A stretch of 64,000 bases of DNA. Source: Stutzerimonas kunmingensis. GTDB lineage: Bacteria; Pseudomonadota; Gammaproteobacteria; Pseudomonadales; Pseudomonadaceae. Under the pieces are notes generated by a model. It was not told where the DNA came from. It made no database searches and was given only the letters and a program-made list of their open reading frames with translations. The position numbers were made by a program, and so were the translations under genes. Positions 28,036 to 39,215 of the stretch are shown here, in pieces (within the stretch, counting starts at the first letter, position 1; the number at the start of each line of letters is the position of its first letter). The stretch spans positions 682,001 to 746,000 of the forward strand of contig NZ_CP090366.1 of NCBI RefSeq assembly GCF_021432085.1, given 5' to 3'.

Positions 28036-30414
28036 TCATTCTTCCGGCTTCCAGGAACGCAGCAGCAGGGCGTTGCTCACCACGCTGACGCTCGACAGGG
28101 CCATCGCCGCGCCAGCCACCACCGGGCTGAGAAAGCCGAAGGCGGCGAGCGGAATGCCCACCAGGTTGTAGATGAAGGCCCAGAACAGGTTCTGCTGGAT
28201 CTTGCGGTAGGTGCGCCGGCTGATGTCCAGCGCCGCCGGAACCAGCCGTGGATCGCCGCGCATCAGGGTGATGCCGGCGGCGTGCATGGCCACATCGGTA
28301 CCGCCACCCATGGCGATGCCGACATCCGCTGCGGCCAGGGCCGGGGCATCGTTGATGCCGTCACCGACCATCGCCACCACGGCGCCGCCTTTCTTCAGCT
28401 CCGCCACGGTGGCTGCCTTGTCCGCTGGCAGCACCTCGGCATGCACATCATCGATGTGCAGCGCTTCGGCCACCACCCGCGCGCTGCCACGGTTGTCGCC
28501 GGTGATCAGGTGGCTGCGGATATGCCGCGCCGCGAGCCCGGCAATCGCTGCTGCGGCGCCGTCCTTGAGGCTGTCACCAAAAGCGAACAGGCCGAGGATA
28601 CGCGGCTCGGGCGCATGCTCCACCAGCCAGGAGAGGGTGCGACCCTCGGCTTCCCAGCGCTGGGCGGTTTCCAGCAGCTCGCCCGGCTGCAGGCCGTACT
28701 CTTCGAGCATGCGCCGGTTGCCCAGCGCCAGCTGCTGGCCGTCCAGCGTGCCGGCAATGCCGCGGCCGCTCAGGGCCTGGCTCTTCTGTACATCCGGCAC
28801 GGCGATGCCGTCGGCTTCGCAGCGCTCCAGCACGGCGCGCGCCAGCGGGTGTTCGCTGCCCCGCTGCAGGGCGCCGGCCAGGCGCAGTATCCGCGCTTCG
28901 TCGCCGTCCACGGCATGCAGGTGGATGATCTGCGGCTTGCCCGAGGTGAGCGTGCCGGTCTTGTCGAAGGCCACGGCCGTGACCGCATGGGCGACTTCCA
29001 GCGACTCGGCGTCCTTGATCAGGATGCCATGGCGCGCCGCCACGCCGGTGCCGGCCATGATCGCCGCCGGCGTCGCCAGGCCCAGGGCGCAGGGGCAGGC
29101 GATGACCAGCACGGCCACGGCGTTGATCAGCGCGACCTCGATCGGGGCGCCAGTCAGCAGCCAGCCGATCAGGGTGAACACGGCGATCACCAGTACCGCC
29201 GGGACGAACACCTGACTGACCTTGTCCACCAGCTTCTGGATCGGCGCCTTGGCTGCCTGGGCGTCTTCCACCAGGCGGATGATCCGCGCCAGCACGGTCT
29301 CGCCACCGAGCGCAGTAGTGCGCACCAGCAGCCTGCCCTCGCCATTGATCGCGCCGCCGGTGATGCGGTCGCCCGGTGCCTTGTTTACCGGCAGGCTTTC
29401 GCCGCTGATCAGCGCTTCGTCGGCCTGGCTCTCGCCCTCGACCACTTCACCGTCCACCGGGAAACGCTCGCCGGGCTTGACCAGCACCAGGTCGTCCAGG
29501 CGCAGCGCGGCGATGGCGACATCTTCCTCGCGGCCGTCGACTACCCGCGTCGCGCGGTCTGGGCGCAAGGCTTCGAGCGCACGAATGGCGGCGCTGGTCT
29601 GGCGCTTGGCGCGACTTTCCAGGTATTTGCCCAGCAGCACCAGGGCGATCACCACCGCCGAGGCCTCGAAATACAGGTGCGGCATCTGCCCGGCCGGCGT
29701 CGCCCACCATTGATAGAGGCTCAGGCCATAACCGGCGCTGGTGCCGATGGCGACCAGCAGATCCATGTTGCCGGCGCCAGCACGCACCGCCTTCCAGCCG
29801 GCCACGTAGAAGCGTGCGCCGAGGATGAACTGCACTGGGGTGGCGAGCAGGACCTGGATCCACGCTGGCAGCATCCAGTGCTGCCCGAACAGTTCGCCGA
29901 ACATCGGCAGCACCAGCGGTGCGGCCAGCAACAGGGCGGCGATCACCGCCCAGCGTTCACGCTGCAGGCGTCGCGCGGCATCCTGTTCGGGGCGCTGCTG
30001 GTCGCCGGCGCTCGCCTTGTAACCAGCGGCCTCGACCGCCTGGATCAGCACGGCGGGGTCCGGCGTGCCGATCACCTCGACATGCGCGCGCTCGCTGGCC
30101 AGGTTCACCGCCGCGCTGCGCACGCCGGGCACCTTGAGCAGGGCGCGCTCGACCCGGGCGACGCAGCTGGCGCAGGTCATGCCCTCGATGTTCAGCTCGA
30201 TGCTCTGCAGCGGTACGCCGTAGCCGGCCTTTTCCACGGCCTCGATCAGTGTCGCCACACCCAGGTCATCGCCTTCGACGCGCACCTGTTCGTTGGCCAG
30301 GTTGACGTTGGCCGCGGCGACGCCGGGTACCTTGAGCAGGGCGCGTTCGACGCGGCCGGCGCAGCTGGCGCAGGTCATACCGCTGACCGGCAGCGTATGG
30401 GTGGCGCTGGACAT
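28036..30414 (-). CDS. copA: Cu(I)-exporting P1B-type ATPase CopA
   Basis: A 792-residue P-type ATPase pumping Cu(I) from cytoplasm to periplasm. There are two N-terminal HMA domains, each with GMTCASC (about residues 13-19 and 81-87). The TM metal site is CPC in [13 protein letters not shown]; the phosphorylation motif is DKTGTLT. The family HP motif lies in SEHPLARAV, and TGDN and [21 protein letters not shown] form the hinge. All catalytic motifs are intact. The promoter carries a CueR box, and the copper chaperone gene copZ is divergent. Confidence 0.96.
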   Translation of the reverse strand: MSSATHTLPVSGMTCASCAGRVERALLKVPGVAAANVNLANEQVRVEGDDLGVATLIEAVEKAGYGVPLQSIELNIEGMTCASCVARVERALLKVPGVRSAAVNLASERAHVEVIGTPDPAVLIQAVEAAGYKASAGDQQRPEQDAARRLQRERWAVIAALLLAAPLVLPMFGELFGQHWMLPAWIQVLLATPVQFILGARFYVAGWKAVRAGAGNMDLLVAIGTSAGYGLSLYQWWATPAGQMPHLYFEASAVVIALVLLGKYLESRAKRQTSAAIRALEALRPDRATRVVDGREEDVAIAALRLDDLVLVKPGERFPVDGEVVEGESQADEALISGESLPVNKAPGDRITGGAINGEGRLLVRTTALGGETVLARIIRLVEDAQAAKAPIQKLVDKVSQVFVPAVLVIAVFTLIGWLLTGAPIEVALINAVAVLVIACPCALGLATPAAIMAGTGVAARHGILIKDAESLEVAHAVTAVAFDKTGTLTSGKPQIIHLHAVDGDEARILRLAGALQRGSEHPLARAVLERCEADGIAVPDVQKSQALSGRGIAGTLDGQQLALGNRRMLEEYGLQPGELLETAQRWEAEGRTLSWLVEHAPEPRILGLFAFGDSLKDGAAAAIAGLAARHIRSHLITGDNRGSARVVAEALHIDDVHAEVLPADKAATVAELKKGGAVVAMVGDGINDAPALAAADVGIAMGGGTDVAMHAAGITLMRGDPRLVPAALDISRRTYRKIQQNLFWAFIYNLVGIPLAAFGFLSPVVAGAAMALSSVSVVSNALLLRSWKPEE

Positions 30415-30450
30415 GGCAGTGACTCCTCGGATTGCGATGGCTGCAGGATC

Positions 30451-30475
30451 GACCTTAACCCTATGGCAAGGTCAA
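30451..30475 (-). promoter_or_regulatory. CueR box and promoter of copA
   Basis: Arms GACCTT (30451-30456) and AAGGTC (30468-30473) flank an 11-bp centre. On the minus strand the -35 TTGACC (30475-30470) is followed by a 19-bp spacer and a weak -10 GATCCT (30450-30445). An over-long spacer holding the palindrome is the mark of MerR/CueR activation by DNA distortion. Confidence 0.85.
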
Positions 30476-30501
30476 CACCATGATCTGCGACAGCAGGTGC
30501 C

Positions 30502-30532
30502 TTGACCTTGCCCGGGTGGCAAGGTCGAGAAT
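30502..30532 (+). promoter_or_regulatory. CueR box and promoter of copZ
   Basis: A perfect palindrome with arms GACCTTGCC (30504-30512) and GGCAAGGTC (30518-30526) lies inside a 19-bp spacer between TTGACC (30502-30507) and GAGAAT (30527-30532, 4/6 to consensus). It faces copZ. Confidence 0.88.
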
Positions 30533-30562
30533 CGGCGCCTTCAGCAGACGAGGAGAGCGACG

Positions 30563-30754
30563 ATGCAAGTATTCAACGTGAGCGGAATGACCTGCAGCCA
30601 CTGCGAGCGTGCGGTAACCCAGGCCATCCGGGCTCTGGACCCGCAGGCGCAGGTGCAGGTGGACCTGGCGGCCGGAACGGTGCAGGTTCAGAGCAGCGCC
30701 AGCGAGCAGGCGATTCGCCAGGCGATCAGCGAAGAGGGTTACCAGGTGAGCTGA
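30563..30754 (+). CDS. copZ: Copper chaperone CopZ (HMA domain)
   Basis: A 63-residue cytosolic Atx1-like chaperone. It is a single ferredoxin-like HMA domain with the Cu(I) site GMTCSHC (Cys11, Cys14). It would deliver copper to CopA or buffer it. The RBS GAGGAG lies 11 bp before the ATG. It is driven by its own CueR box, divergent from copA, and convergent with the TetR gene, whose stop is 4 bp away. Confidence 0.93.
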   Translation: MQVFNVSGMTCSHCERAVTQAIRALDPQAQVQVDLAAGTVQVQSSASEQAIRQAISEEGYQVS

Positions 30755-30758
30755 TCGC

Positions 30759-31406
30759 TCACGCCGCAGGCTGGTCGGGATCGTCCGGCCAGTCGCGGAG
30801 CAGGCCGCGGAACAGCGGGTCGATCAGCGCCCTGGTATCGACCTCTGGGGCGAACAGTTCGGTGTCGCGCGTCCAGTCGGTGAACAGTCCGACCACCAGG
30901 GCATGCAGCGACAGCGCGGCGAGCCGCGGCGTGACGCCGGGGCGCAGGCAGGTCGAGGCGTTGCGCAGCAGGTTTTCGCACAGATCGATGAACTGGTTGA
31001 TGAAGGCGTGGTGACGTTCCTCGGCTTCACGCAGTTCATCGGTGAATTCGCACTTGTGCAGCAGGATGGTGAAGATCCGGCGCTTCTGCTCGTTGCTGGC
31101 CAGGGTGCTGATGGCCTCGACCGTCAGGTTGCGCAGGGCGATCAGTGCCTGCAGCGGCTGCTGCTGATCGCAGCTGCACAGGCGCTCGGTCATCTGCTCC
31201 GGTGGCAGGCGAATCTGGTTGAGCATTTCGTGGAACAGGTGCGCCTTGTTCTGAAAATGCCAGTACACCGCGCCGCGCGTCACACCGGCGTCACGGGCGA
31301 TCTGGTCGAGACTGGTGTGGGCCACCCCCTTGTCCAGAAACAGCCGCTCGGCAGACGCGAGGATGGCGATACGAGTTTTTTCGGCTTCTTCTTTGGTTCG
31401 GCGCAT
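30759..31406 (-). CDS. TetR family regulator (AcrR/TtgR-like)
   Basis: A 215-residue repressor. The N-terminal HTH (TSLDQIARDAGVTRGAVYWHFQNKAHLF, about 31-58) and the ligand-domain segment FTILLHKCEFTDEL match the AcrR/TtgR class, which senses antibiotics and other hydrophobic drugs and controls efflux genes. The usual partner is an RND operon, but here the divergent neighbour is a Bcr/CflA MFS exporter. An AcrR-like half site lies between the two starts. Regulation of the MFS gene and of itself is inferred. Confidence 0.87.
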   Translation of the reverse strand: MRRTKEEAEKTRIAILASAERLFLDKGVAHTSLDQIARDAGVTRGAVYWHFQNKAHLFHEMLNQIRLPPEQMTERLCSCDQQQPLQALIALRNLTVEAISTLASNEQKRRIFTILLHKCEFTDELREAEERHHAFINQFIDLCENLLRNASTCLRPGVTPRLAALSLHALVVGLFTDWTRDTELFAPEVDTRALIDPLFRGLLRDWPDDPDQPAA

Positions 31407-31492
31407 GGGCAGATTCAGGCAGATGACGGCTGCTTCGGGCGTCCAGCAGCGATGGAGGGCGGCCAGTGTAACGGCGCATCTCGTCGTGATGC

Positions 31493-31520
31493 ATGTTTAT
31501 AATCGGCGGTGTATGTAACA
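31493..31520. promoter_or_regulatory. Probable TetR-family operator between the tetR and bcr genes
   Basis: Contains TGTATGTA (31510-31517), the half-site of AcrR-type operators (TACATACA on the other strand). An imperfect mirrored half, ATGTTTAT, lies at 31493-31500, and outer TGTT/AACA ends close the repeat. It lies between the divergent starts, 87 bp from the repressor ATG. Confidence 0.45.
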
Positions 31521-31610
31521 GCATCTTGCACGCCGGTGCAAATTCCCGGGCACGGCCGAGGTCCCAATAACTCACCCGGCCACGTCTTCTTTCCAGCTTG
31601 CGAGCCTCTG

Positions 31611-32783
31611 ATGTCCCTGCGGATTCTTCTCATACTGGGCGCGCTCAGCGCGTTCGGTCCCCTGGCGATCGACATGTACCTGCCGGCGTTCCCCTTGCTG
31701 GCGGAGTCGTTCGGCACCAGTGTCGATCACGTGCAGCTTTCGCTGGCGGCCTATTTCATCGGCCTGGCCATTGGTCAGCTGGTCTACGGGCCTTTGGCCG
31801 ATCGCTATGGGCGGCGCGGGCCGCTGCTGGTCGGTGTGACGCTGTTCACCCTGGCATCGCTGGCCAGCGCCTTTGCGCCGTCCATGGACTGGCTGATCGG
31901 CGTGCGTTTCGTCCAGGCGCTCGGTGGCTGTGCCGGCATGGTGGTAGCGCGTGCCGTGGTGCGTGACCTGTGCGACCCGATGACCAGCGCCAAGGTGTTC
32001 TCGCAGCTGATGCTGGTGATGGGCCTGGCGCCTATCCTCGCGCCGGTGGCGGGCGGTGCGTTGCTGGCGTCGTTCGGCTGGCCGTCGATCTTCATCCTGC
32101 TGACGCTGTTCAGCGCGATGTGCCTGGTGGCGGTCACGCTGTGGCTGCCGGAAACCTATCCGGCCGGGCTGCCGCGTCAGCCGATGTCCGGTGCGCTCGG
32201 GCAGTATCTGCGGCTGTTCCGTGATCGCTTCTTCATCGGCCACGTGCTGACCGGTGCGCTGTGCATGGCCGGCATGTTCGCCTACATCACCGGCTCGCCG
32301 TTCGTCTTCATCGAACTGTATGGCGTCAAACCCGAGCATTTCGGCTGGCTGTTCGGCGTCAATGCGGCGGGTTTCATCCTGATGGCGCAGGTCAACGTGC
32401 GGCTGGTGCGCTGGCGCGGGCCGGAGTTCTGGGTGCGGCGCTGGGTGTGGTTCTTCTTCGGCAGTGCGCTGGCGTTGTTGGCAGTGGCGGCCGCACAGCC
32501 CGAATCGCTCTGGCCGTTGCTGATTCCGCTGTTCTGCTGCGTGTCCTGTCTCGGTTGCCTGCTGCCGAACGCCACGGCCTGCGCCATGGCCGACCAGCGC
32601 GCCAATGCCGGCAGCGCCTCGGCCTTGCTCGGCAGCATGCAGTTCACCATTGCCGCCATCGCCGCTTCCGCGGTGGGGGCTTTGCACAACGGCACCGCAG
32701 TGCCCTTGGCGGCGATCATCAGCCTGTGCGGCCTGCTGGCAACGATCGTCGCCTACACCACGGCGCGCGCCAGTACGGAATGA
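31611..32783 (+). CDS. Bcr/CflA family multidrug MFS exporter
   Basis: A 390-residue, 12-TM drug:proton antiporter of the DHA1 type. It opens with LILGALSAFGPLAIDMYLPAFP, the Bcr/CflA signature (D in TM1), followed by GQLVYGPLADRYGRRGPLL between TM2 and TM3 (MFS motif A) and VRFVQALGGCAGMVVARAVVRD in TM4-5. The family exports chloramphenicol, bicyclomycin or sulfonamides. The start is ATG 31611; the frame is open further upstream but only through the operator. It is divergent from the TetR gene. Confidence 0.9.
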   Translation: MSLRILLILGALSAFGPLAIDMYLPAFPLLAESFGTSVDHVQLSLAAYFIGLAIGQLVYGPLADRYGRRGPLLVGVTLFTLASLASAFAPSMDWLIGVRFVQALGGCAGMVVARAVVRDLCDPMTSAKVFSQLMLVMGLAPILAPVAGGALLASFGWPSIFILLTLFSAMCLVAVTLWLPETYPAGLPRQPMSGALGQYLRLFRDRFFIGHVLTGALCMAGMFAYITGSPFVFIELYGVKPEHFGWLFGVNAAGFILMAQVNVRLVRWRGPEFWVRRWVWFFFGSALALLAVAAAQPESLWPLLIPLFCCVSCLGCLLPNATACAMADQRANAGSASALLGSMQFTIAAIAASAVGALHNGTAVPLAAIISLCGLLATIVAYTTARASTE

Positions 32784-32786
32784 CTG

Positions 32787-32951
32787 TCAGGCGCTGAGTG
32801 GCAGGGGATGCGGCGCCTGCAGGCGACGGTGCAGGGTTTCGACGAAGGCGCGCGCTTCGGCTTCGCTGCGAAAGGTGACTTTCTGCCGGTCGAGGCTCAC
32901 CTGCCAGGCGCTGTCGGGGTAGGGCGTCAGGGGACGGACGAGAATGTGCAT
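32787..32951 (-). CDS. Small conserved protein, unknown function
   Basis: A 54-residue soluble protein starting MHILVRPLTPYPDSAWQVSL, then a DRQKVTFRSEAEARAFVETL segment, a beta-beta-alpha arrangement common in tiny pseudomonad proteins of the DUF2188/SPOR-like size class. No firm family. AGGAG lies 8 bp upstream of ATG 32951. It is convergent with the MFS gene (3 bp between stops). Confidence 0.6.
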   Translation of the reverse strand: MHILVRPLTPYPDSAWQVSLDRQKVTFRSEAEARAFVETLHRRLQAPHPLPLSA

Positions 32952-33051
32952 GGCGATCTCCTCGTGAAGTAGACGCGGCACAGTCTAGGCGCAGCCATGG
33001 CTCGCGCGGCGAGCCATGGTGTCGCAGGTCGGCCGGGCGCCGACGAATGGC

Positions 33052-34461
<1,410 letters not shown>

Positions 34462-35088
34462 CTAGTCCATGGCTTCCAGCTGGCTGCGCCCGCGGGTGAT
34501 ATCAGCGAGCAATCTCGCCAGCGGCTGCAGCTGAGCGGCGGGAAGGGCAATCTCCAGGGTCGCGCCTTCGGCATCGAAATGTTCGGCTTCCAGCAGCGCC
34601 TCGAATTCCGCCAGGCGTGCCTTGAACAGCGCCAGCTCGGCGAAGCGGCAATGACAGCGACAGCGCGAGCGCGACACCAGCTCGCTGCGTTCGCCGGCCT
34701 GCAGGCACTTCGCCGTGGTGCCGCCATAGGCACGGGCCAGTCCGCCAGTGCCGAGCTTGATGCCGCCGAACCAGCGGATCACCACCACCGCGACCCGGTC
34801 GAAATCCTGCCCTTCGATGGCGGTGAGCATCGGCCGACCCGCCGTGCCGCCGGGCTCGCCGTCGTCGCTGAAACGGTACTGGTTGCCGATCTTCCACGCC
34901 CAGCAGTTATGCGTAGCGGTGGGATCGCTGACCGCCTGGATAAAGGCCTGGGCCTCTTCGGCGCTCTGCACGGGTGCCGCCTTGGCCAGGAAGCGGCTTT
35001 TGCTGATGACTTCCAGCAATTCGCAGGGCGCGGACAGGGTGAAGGGCATGGCTGTTACGGCGTCGGTGATGGTTTGCAGGGCGGCCAT
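34462..35088 (-). CDS. yigZ: YigZ/IMPACT family protein
   Basis: A 208-residue cytoplasmic protein. The N-terminal UPF0029 (IMPACT) domain shows SKSRFLAKAAPVQSAEEAQAFI, then CWAWKIG, FSDDGEPGGTAGRPML and RWFGGIKLGTGGLARAYG. A C-terminal ferredoxin-like DUF1949 domain follows. The family is linked to translation regulation in eukaryotes and is uncharacterised in bacteria, although some databases carry a peptidase label without good support. The start at 35088 (MAALQTITDAV) is chosen by length; an internal start at MPFTL is possible. Confidence 0.88.
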   Translation of the reverse strand: MAALQTITDAVTAMPFTLSAPCELLEVISKSRFLAKAAPVQSAEEAQAFIQAVSDPTATHNCWAWKIGNQYRFSDDGEPGGTAGRPMLTAIEGQDFDRVAVVVIRWFGGIKLGTGGLARAYGGTTAKCLQAGERSELVSRSRCRCHCRFAELALFKARLAEFEALLEAEHFDAEGATLEIALPAAQLQPLARLLADITRGRSQLEAMD

Positions 35089-35135
35089 TGTAGCGGCGCC
35101 GCCGCGGCTGCGCTGCGTCGTCCTGCAAGAGGCCA

Positions 35136-35163
35136 TCCGGCGAACGGATTGAACTTCGCCGGA
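35136..35163. repeat. Inverted repeat upstream of the copper-storage gene
   Basis: TCCGGCGAA (35136-35144) and TTCGCCGGA (35155-35163) are perfect 9-bp arms with a 10-bp spacer, about 100 bp before the Csp start. Nearby TTGAAC (35150-35155) and TATCTA (35176-35181) are 20 bp apart, a MerR-like spacing, but the CueR consensus arms are absent. Confidence 0.45.
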
Positions 35164-35260
35164 CCGTCCAACCCCTATCTAGTAGGGCGCGGTTGCGCGC
35201 ATGGCCTGGAGAGGCCCCGCCGTACCGCATTTCGCTGGCACATCGGATGGAGGACATTCC

Positions 35261-35590
35261 ATGCTCAATTCCAGTTACCAGTCATGTATCCAGGCCTGTT
35301 CCAATTGCGCACTGGTCTGCGAGACCTGCGCGGCATCCTGCTTGCGCGAGGACGACGTGAAGATGATGGCGCGCTGCATCGAACTCGATCGTGACTGCGC
35401 CGACATGTGTGCGATCGCAGCAGTGCTGATGACCCGCGACAGTGCCTATGCCAAAGCCTTCTGCAAGCTTTGCGCGCAGGTCTGTCGCGATTGCGCCGAG
35501 GAGTGCGGCAAGCACAAGCACGACCATTGCCAGGCCTGCGCCGAGGCCTGTCGCAAGTGCGCTGAAGAGTGCGAAAAGATGGCTGCCTGA
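35261..35590 (+). CDS. Cytosolic four-helix-bundle copper storage protein (Csp3-like, DUF326)
   Basis: A 109-residue cysteine-rich protein with 19 Cys arranged mostly as CxxxC and CxxC along four helices (CIQACSNCALVCETC, CADMC, CKLCAQVCRDCAEEC, CQACAEACRKCAEEC). This matches Csp proteins, which load many Cu(I) ions into a tube lined with thiolates. There is no signal peptide, so it is the cytosolic Csp3 type. GGAGG lies 7 bp before ATG 35261. It lies about 5 kb from copA-cueR/copZ and may complement it. Metal identity is inferred from the family. Confidence 0.9.
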   Translation: MLNSSYQSCIQACSNCALVCETCAASCLREDDVKMMARCIELDRDCADMCAIAAVLMTRDSAYAKAFCKLCAQVCRDCAEECGKHKHDHCQACAEACRKCAEECEKMAA

Positions 35591-35639
35591 TCGGTCGCCG
35601 ATTCGGAGGGCCGCAGCTGCCGCTGCCGGCCCTTTTGCT

Positions 35640-36283
35640 TCAGCTCAGCCAGTCCAGCGTCAGGATCAGACGGCGCTCAGCCGTTGTCGCCTGCGGCGAG
35701 CGATGAATGATCCCGGCGCCTTCGTTACCCAGCCATTTCTCCCCCTTGAACAACGCTACGTCGCCAACCCCGAGCTGCTGGATGGCAGCCGGATCAGTCG
35801 GTTCGGCTGTCGGATCGCCCAGGCGCTGACGCTGCATGCCGCCCTCCCGAAGCCATTCGCTACCTGCGCCGGCGTAGGTGGTGATCAGCCGCAGCGGTAC
35901 ATGATCGACGTGAAAGCGCGGGCACATGGGTTTGTCCAGCACGCGTAGGCGCAGGCCAATGCGCCGCGCATCGACCAGGCAGCTGAACGCCCGCACCAGC
36001 CAGGCCACGTCGGCGACGAAACCGGCATGGCCGGCAATGTCCCGATAGGCCGCCGCCAGGGTTGGCAGCTGCAGCTCACCGTCGCCGGTCGGTTCGAGGG
36101 TCAGCGATTCGGCCAGCGGCTCGCCCAGGGCCAGGAGTGTCTCGGCGAACTCGGCAATGTGCAGCGGCAGCCGGCGCTGCCATACGCTGAGGTTGACGCC
36201 GTCGTTCAGCGCTTCGCCGAGTACTGCCGGGGAGTCGCCCAGCAACTGGCGCGGCTGTGGGCGGATGATCTGCTGCGCCAGCA

Positions 36284-36284
<1 letters not shown>
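35640..36284 (-). CDS. DUF1826 domain protein of a zinc-limitation operon
   Basis: A 214-residue soluble protein of the DUF1826 family. It contains CPRFHVDHVPLRLITTY, an HxD pattern, and later GEGAGIIHRSP-like residues (NEGAGIIHRSP) that resemble the metal and substrate residues of the cupin/2OG-type double-stranded beta-helix; that comparison is inference. The start overlaps the stop of the GTPase gene (TGATG), indicating tight translational coupling. Its place in the putative Zur operon suggests a role in zinc starvation. Biochemical function is unknown. Confidence 0.82.
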
Positions 36285-37486
<1,202 letters not shown>

Positions 37487-37495
37487 GGCGGTCTC

Positions 37496-37900
37496 TCAGG
37501 CGGAACGTTGGTGTTTTTCGCGCTGTTCCTGGCGTTGCTTCGCCTCGATGGACAGCGTCGTGGTGGGGCGCAACAGCAGGCGCTGCAGGCCGATGGGTTC
37601 ACCGGTTTCGGCGCACCAGCCGTATTCGCCGCGGGCGATGGCGTCCAGCGCGGCGTCGATCTTGTCGAGCAGCTTTTTCTCCCGCTCCAGCACACGCAGC
37701 TGCCAGTGACGCTGTTCTTCTGCGCTGCCGATGTCGGCGGGGTCGCTGCTCGGCTCCTGTTCGCGCAGCGCCTGGAATTCTTCCTCGATACGCGCCTGCA
37801 GCTCGGCACGCTGGTGCAAAAGCAGGTCGCGGAAGAAGGCCTGCTGCTCTGCGTTCATGTACGCCTCGGCGGGCTGGACGAGTAGTTCGGCTTCGGTCAT
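37496..37900 (-). CDS. dksA2: DksA2-type zinc-independent DksA paralogue
   Basis: A 134-residue RNA polymerase secondary-channel factor that works with ppGpp. It has a coiled coil (about 20-85) with the acidic tip DPADIG. The zinc finger region keeps one cysteine, Cys96 (YGWCAETGEPIGLQRLLLRP), where canonical DksA has four. This matches P. aeruginosa DksA2, which replaces DksA when zinc is short. The ATG at 37900 has GGGAGG upstream. The Zur-like box lies 31-52 bp before the start. It is the first gene of a three-gene operon. Confidence 0.92.
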   Translation of the reverse strand: MTEAELLVQPAEAYMNAEQQAFFRDLLLHQRAELQARIEEEFQALREQEPSSDPADIGSAEEQRHWQLRVLEREKKLLDKIDAALDAIARGEYGWCAETGEPIGLQRLLLRPTTTLSIEAKQRQEQREKHQRSA

Positions 37901-37930
37901 CGGGAGGCACGTGTCGGAAATAATGTAAGA

Positions 37931-37952
37931 GTTATAACATAACAATTATGTT
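37931..37952 (-). promoter_or_regulatory. Zur-type operator upstream of dksA2
   Basis: The minus strand contains GTTATGTTATAAC (37943-37931), one base from GTTATA-N-TATAAC. It overlaps a perfect repeat with arms AACATAA (37936-37942) and TTATGTT (37946-37952). The AT-rich palindromes stand out in GC-rich DNA and sit where a repressor would block the dksA2 promoter. Confidence 0.78.
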
Positions 37953-38010
37953 CGTGATGCAAGCGCTGTTTGCGTGTCGAGCGGCGCACCGGTAAGCGCG
38001 TTGTTCCGAG

Positions 38011-38049
38011 GCAAAGAAAAAGCCCGCGGCGCGGATCGCGCGGCGGGCT
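38011..38049 (-). terminator. Intrinsic terminator of the rut operon
   Basis: On the minus strand, stem AGCCCGC/GCGGGCT (38049-38043 with 38027-38021), extended by inner GC pairs, is followed by TTTTTCTTT. It lies 25 bp after the rutF stop and separates rut from the zinc operon. Confidence 0.88.
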
Positions 38050-38073
38050 CGGGTGTTGATGGGGGCTGGGCGG

Positions 38074-38601
38074 TCAGACGGCGCCGGGCAGCCCGTGGTA
38101 GTTGCGACCGAAGTACACCAGCGCATCGCTGCTGTCGCGGCGGTACACGGCGAGCACTTCGCAGTAGAGGATGTCGTGGGTGCCGACGCTGGCGCTGTGG
38201 CTGATGCGGCAGTCGAACGACACGGTGGCGCCGTCGAGCAGCGGCGAGCCGGTCACGCCGGTGCTCCACTGTGCTGCGGCGAAGCGTTCTGCCATGGGCG
38301 TCTTGCCGCCGAACAGGTTGGACAGGTCCCGCTGTGCGCCGGCCAGGGTGTTCACGCACAGCTGCCCGTTGGCGGTGACGATGGGATGTGCCGATGCGCT
38401 GCGGTTCAGGCACACCAGCAGCGTTGGTGGTTCGTCGGTGACGCTGCACACCGCGGTGGCGGTGAAGCCGGCGCGGCCGCTGGGGCCGTCGGTGGTGATG
38501 ATGTTGACTGCCGCGGCCAGCCGCGCCATGGCATCACGATAATCTTCACGAATCACTGGAGCGCTGAATTGACTGGTGGTTTCGCATTGAGCCAGTTGCA
38601 T
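38074..38601 (-). CDS. rutF: FMN reductase RutF
   Basis: A 175-residue NADH:FMN reductase that supplies reduced flavin to RutA. The flavin-reductase fold shows [41 protein letters not shown] (FMN phosphate and ring contacts) and [11 protein letters not shown]. It is the last gene of the operon before the terminator and 13 bp downstream of rutE. The transporter gene rutG, next in E. coli, is missing here. Confidence 0.92.
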   Translation of the reverse strand: MQLAQCETTSQFSAPVIREDYRDAMARLAAAVNIITTDGPSGRAGFTATAVCSVTDEPPTLLVCLNRSASAHPIVTANGQLCVNTLAGAQRDLSNLFGGKTPMAERFAAAQWSTGVTGSPLLDGATVSFDCRISHSASVGTHDILYCEVLAVYRRDSSDALVYFGRNYHGLPGAV

Positions 38602-38614
38602 GGTCGGTTCTCCA

Positions 38615-39205
38615 TCAGGCGAGGACGCAGGCGCGGTCGAAGGGCAGGCGTGGCAGGCGGTCGCGCAGCTTGCTGGCGTCGCCGTAGCCGAGGTTGATCA
38701 GCAGATTGGATTTCCAGCTCGTACCGGCGAAGAAGGCCTCGTCCAGTGCCTTGCCGTCGAAGCCGGACATCGGTCCGCAATCGAGCCCCAAAGCGCGGGC
38801 GGCGAGGATCAGGTAGCCGGCCTGCAGCGAGCTGTTGCGCAGCGCGTTCTCGGTGATCAGTGCCGGTTGCCCGGCGTACCAGCTGCGCGCGTCGGCGAAG
38901 GGGAACAGCTCGGGCAGGGTTTCCGGGAAGTCCTCGTCATAGGCGACGATCACCGTCACCGGCGCGGCCAGGGTCTTGTCCAGATTGCCCTTGGACAGGC
39001 AGGGCGCGAGCTTCTGCTTGCCCTCGGCGCTGCGCACGAAGACGAAGCGCGCCGGGCAGCTGTTGACCGCGGTCGGACCGAGGCAGATGTGTTCGTAAAG
39101 CTGCTCGAGCAGGGCGTCGGGCACCGGCTTGTCCAGCCAGGCGCTGTGGGTGCGGGCCTCGCTGAACAGCGTGGCGAGGGCATTCGAGTCGATGGGGGCG
39201 TGCAT
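38615..39205 (-). CDS. rutE: Malonic semialdehyde reductase RutE
   Basis: A 196-residue nitroreductase-fold flavoprotein proposed to reduce toxic malonic semialdehyde to 3-hydroxypropionate at the end of uracil breakdown. Start [19 protein letters not shown], with FMN/substrate segments [26 protein letters not shown] and [12 protein letters not shown]. The length equals E. coli RutE. GAGGA precedes the ATG at 39205; longer in-frame starts would overlap rutD. Confidence 0.92.
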   Translation of the reverse strand: MHAPIDSNALATLFSEARTHSAWLDKPVPDALLEQLYEHICLGPTAVNSCPARFVFVRSAEGKQKLAPCLSKGNLDKTLAAPVTVIVAYDEDFPETLPELFPFADARSWYAGQPALITENALRNSSLQAGYLILAARALGLDCGPMSGFDGKALDEAFFAGTSWKSNLLINLGYGDASKLRDRLPRLPFDRACVLA

Positions 39206-39215
39206 GTTCGGGTCC

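Noticed and set aside
28015-30483. 822-codon plus-strand open frame over copA
   Set aside because: Antisense of a complete P1B ATPase; histidine- and glutamine-rich translation is typical of reversed GC-rich coding sequence.
35136-35181. CueR operator at the Csp gene
   Set aside because: Spacer length is MerR-like, but the ACCTT/AAGGT arms are missing, so I do not call it CueR.
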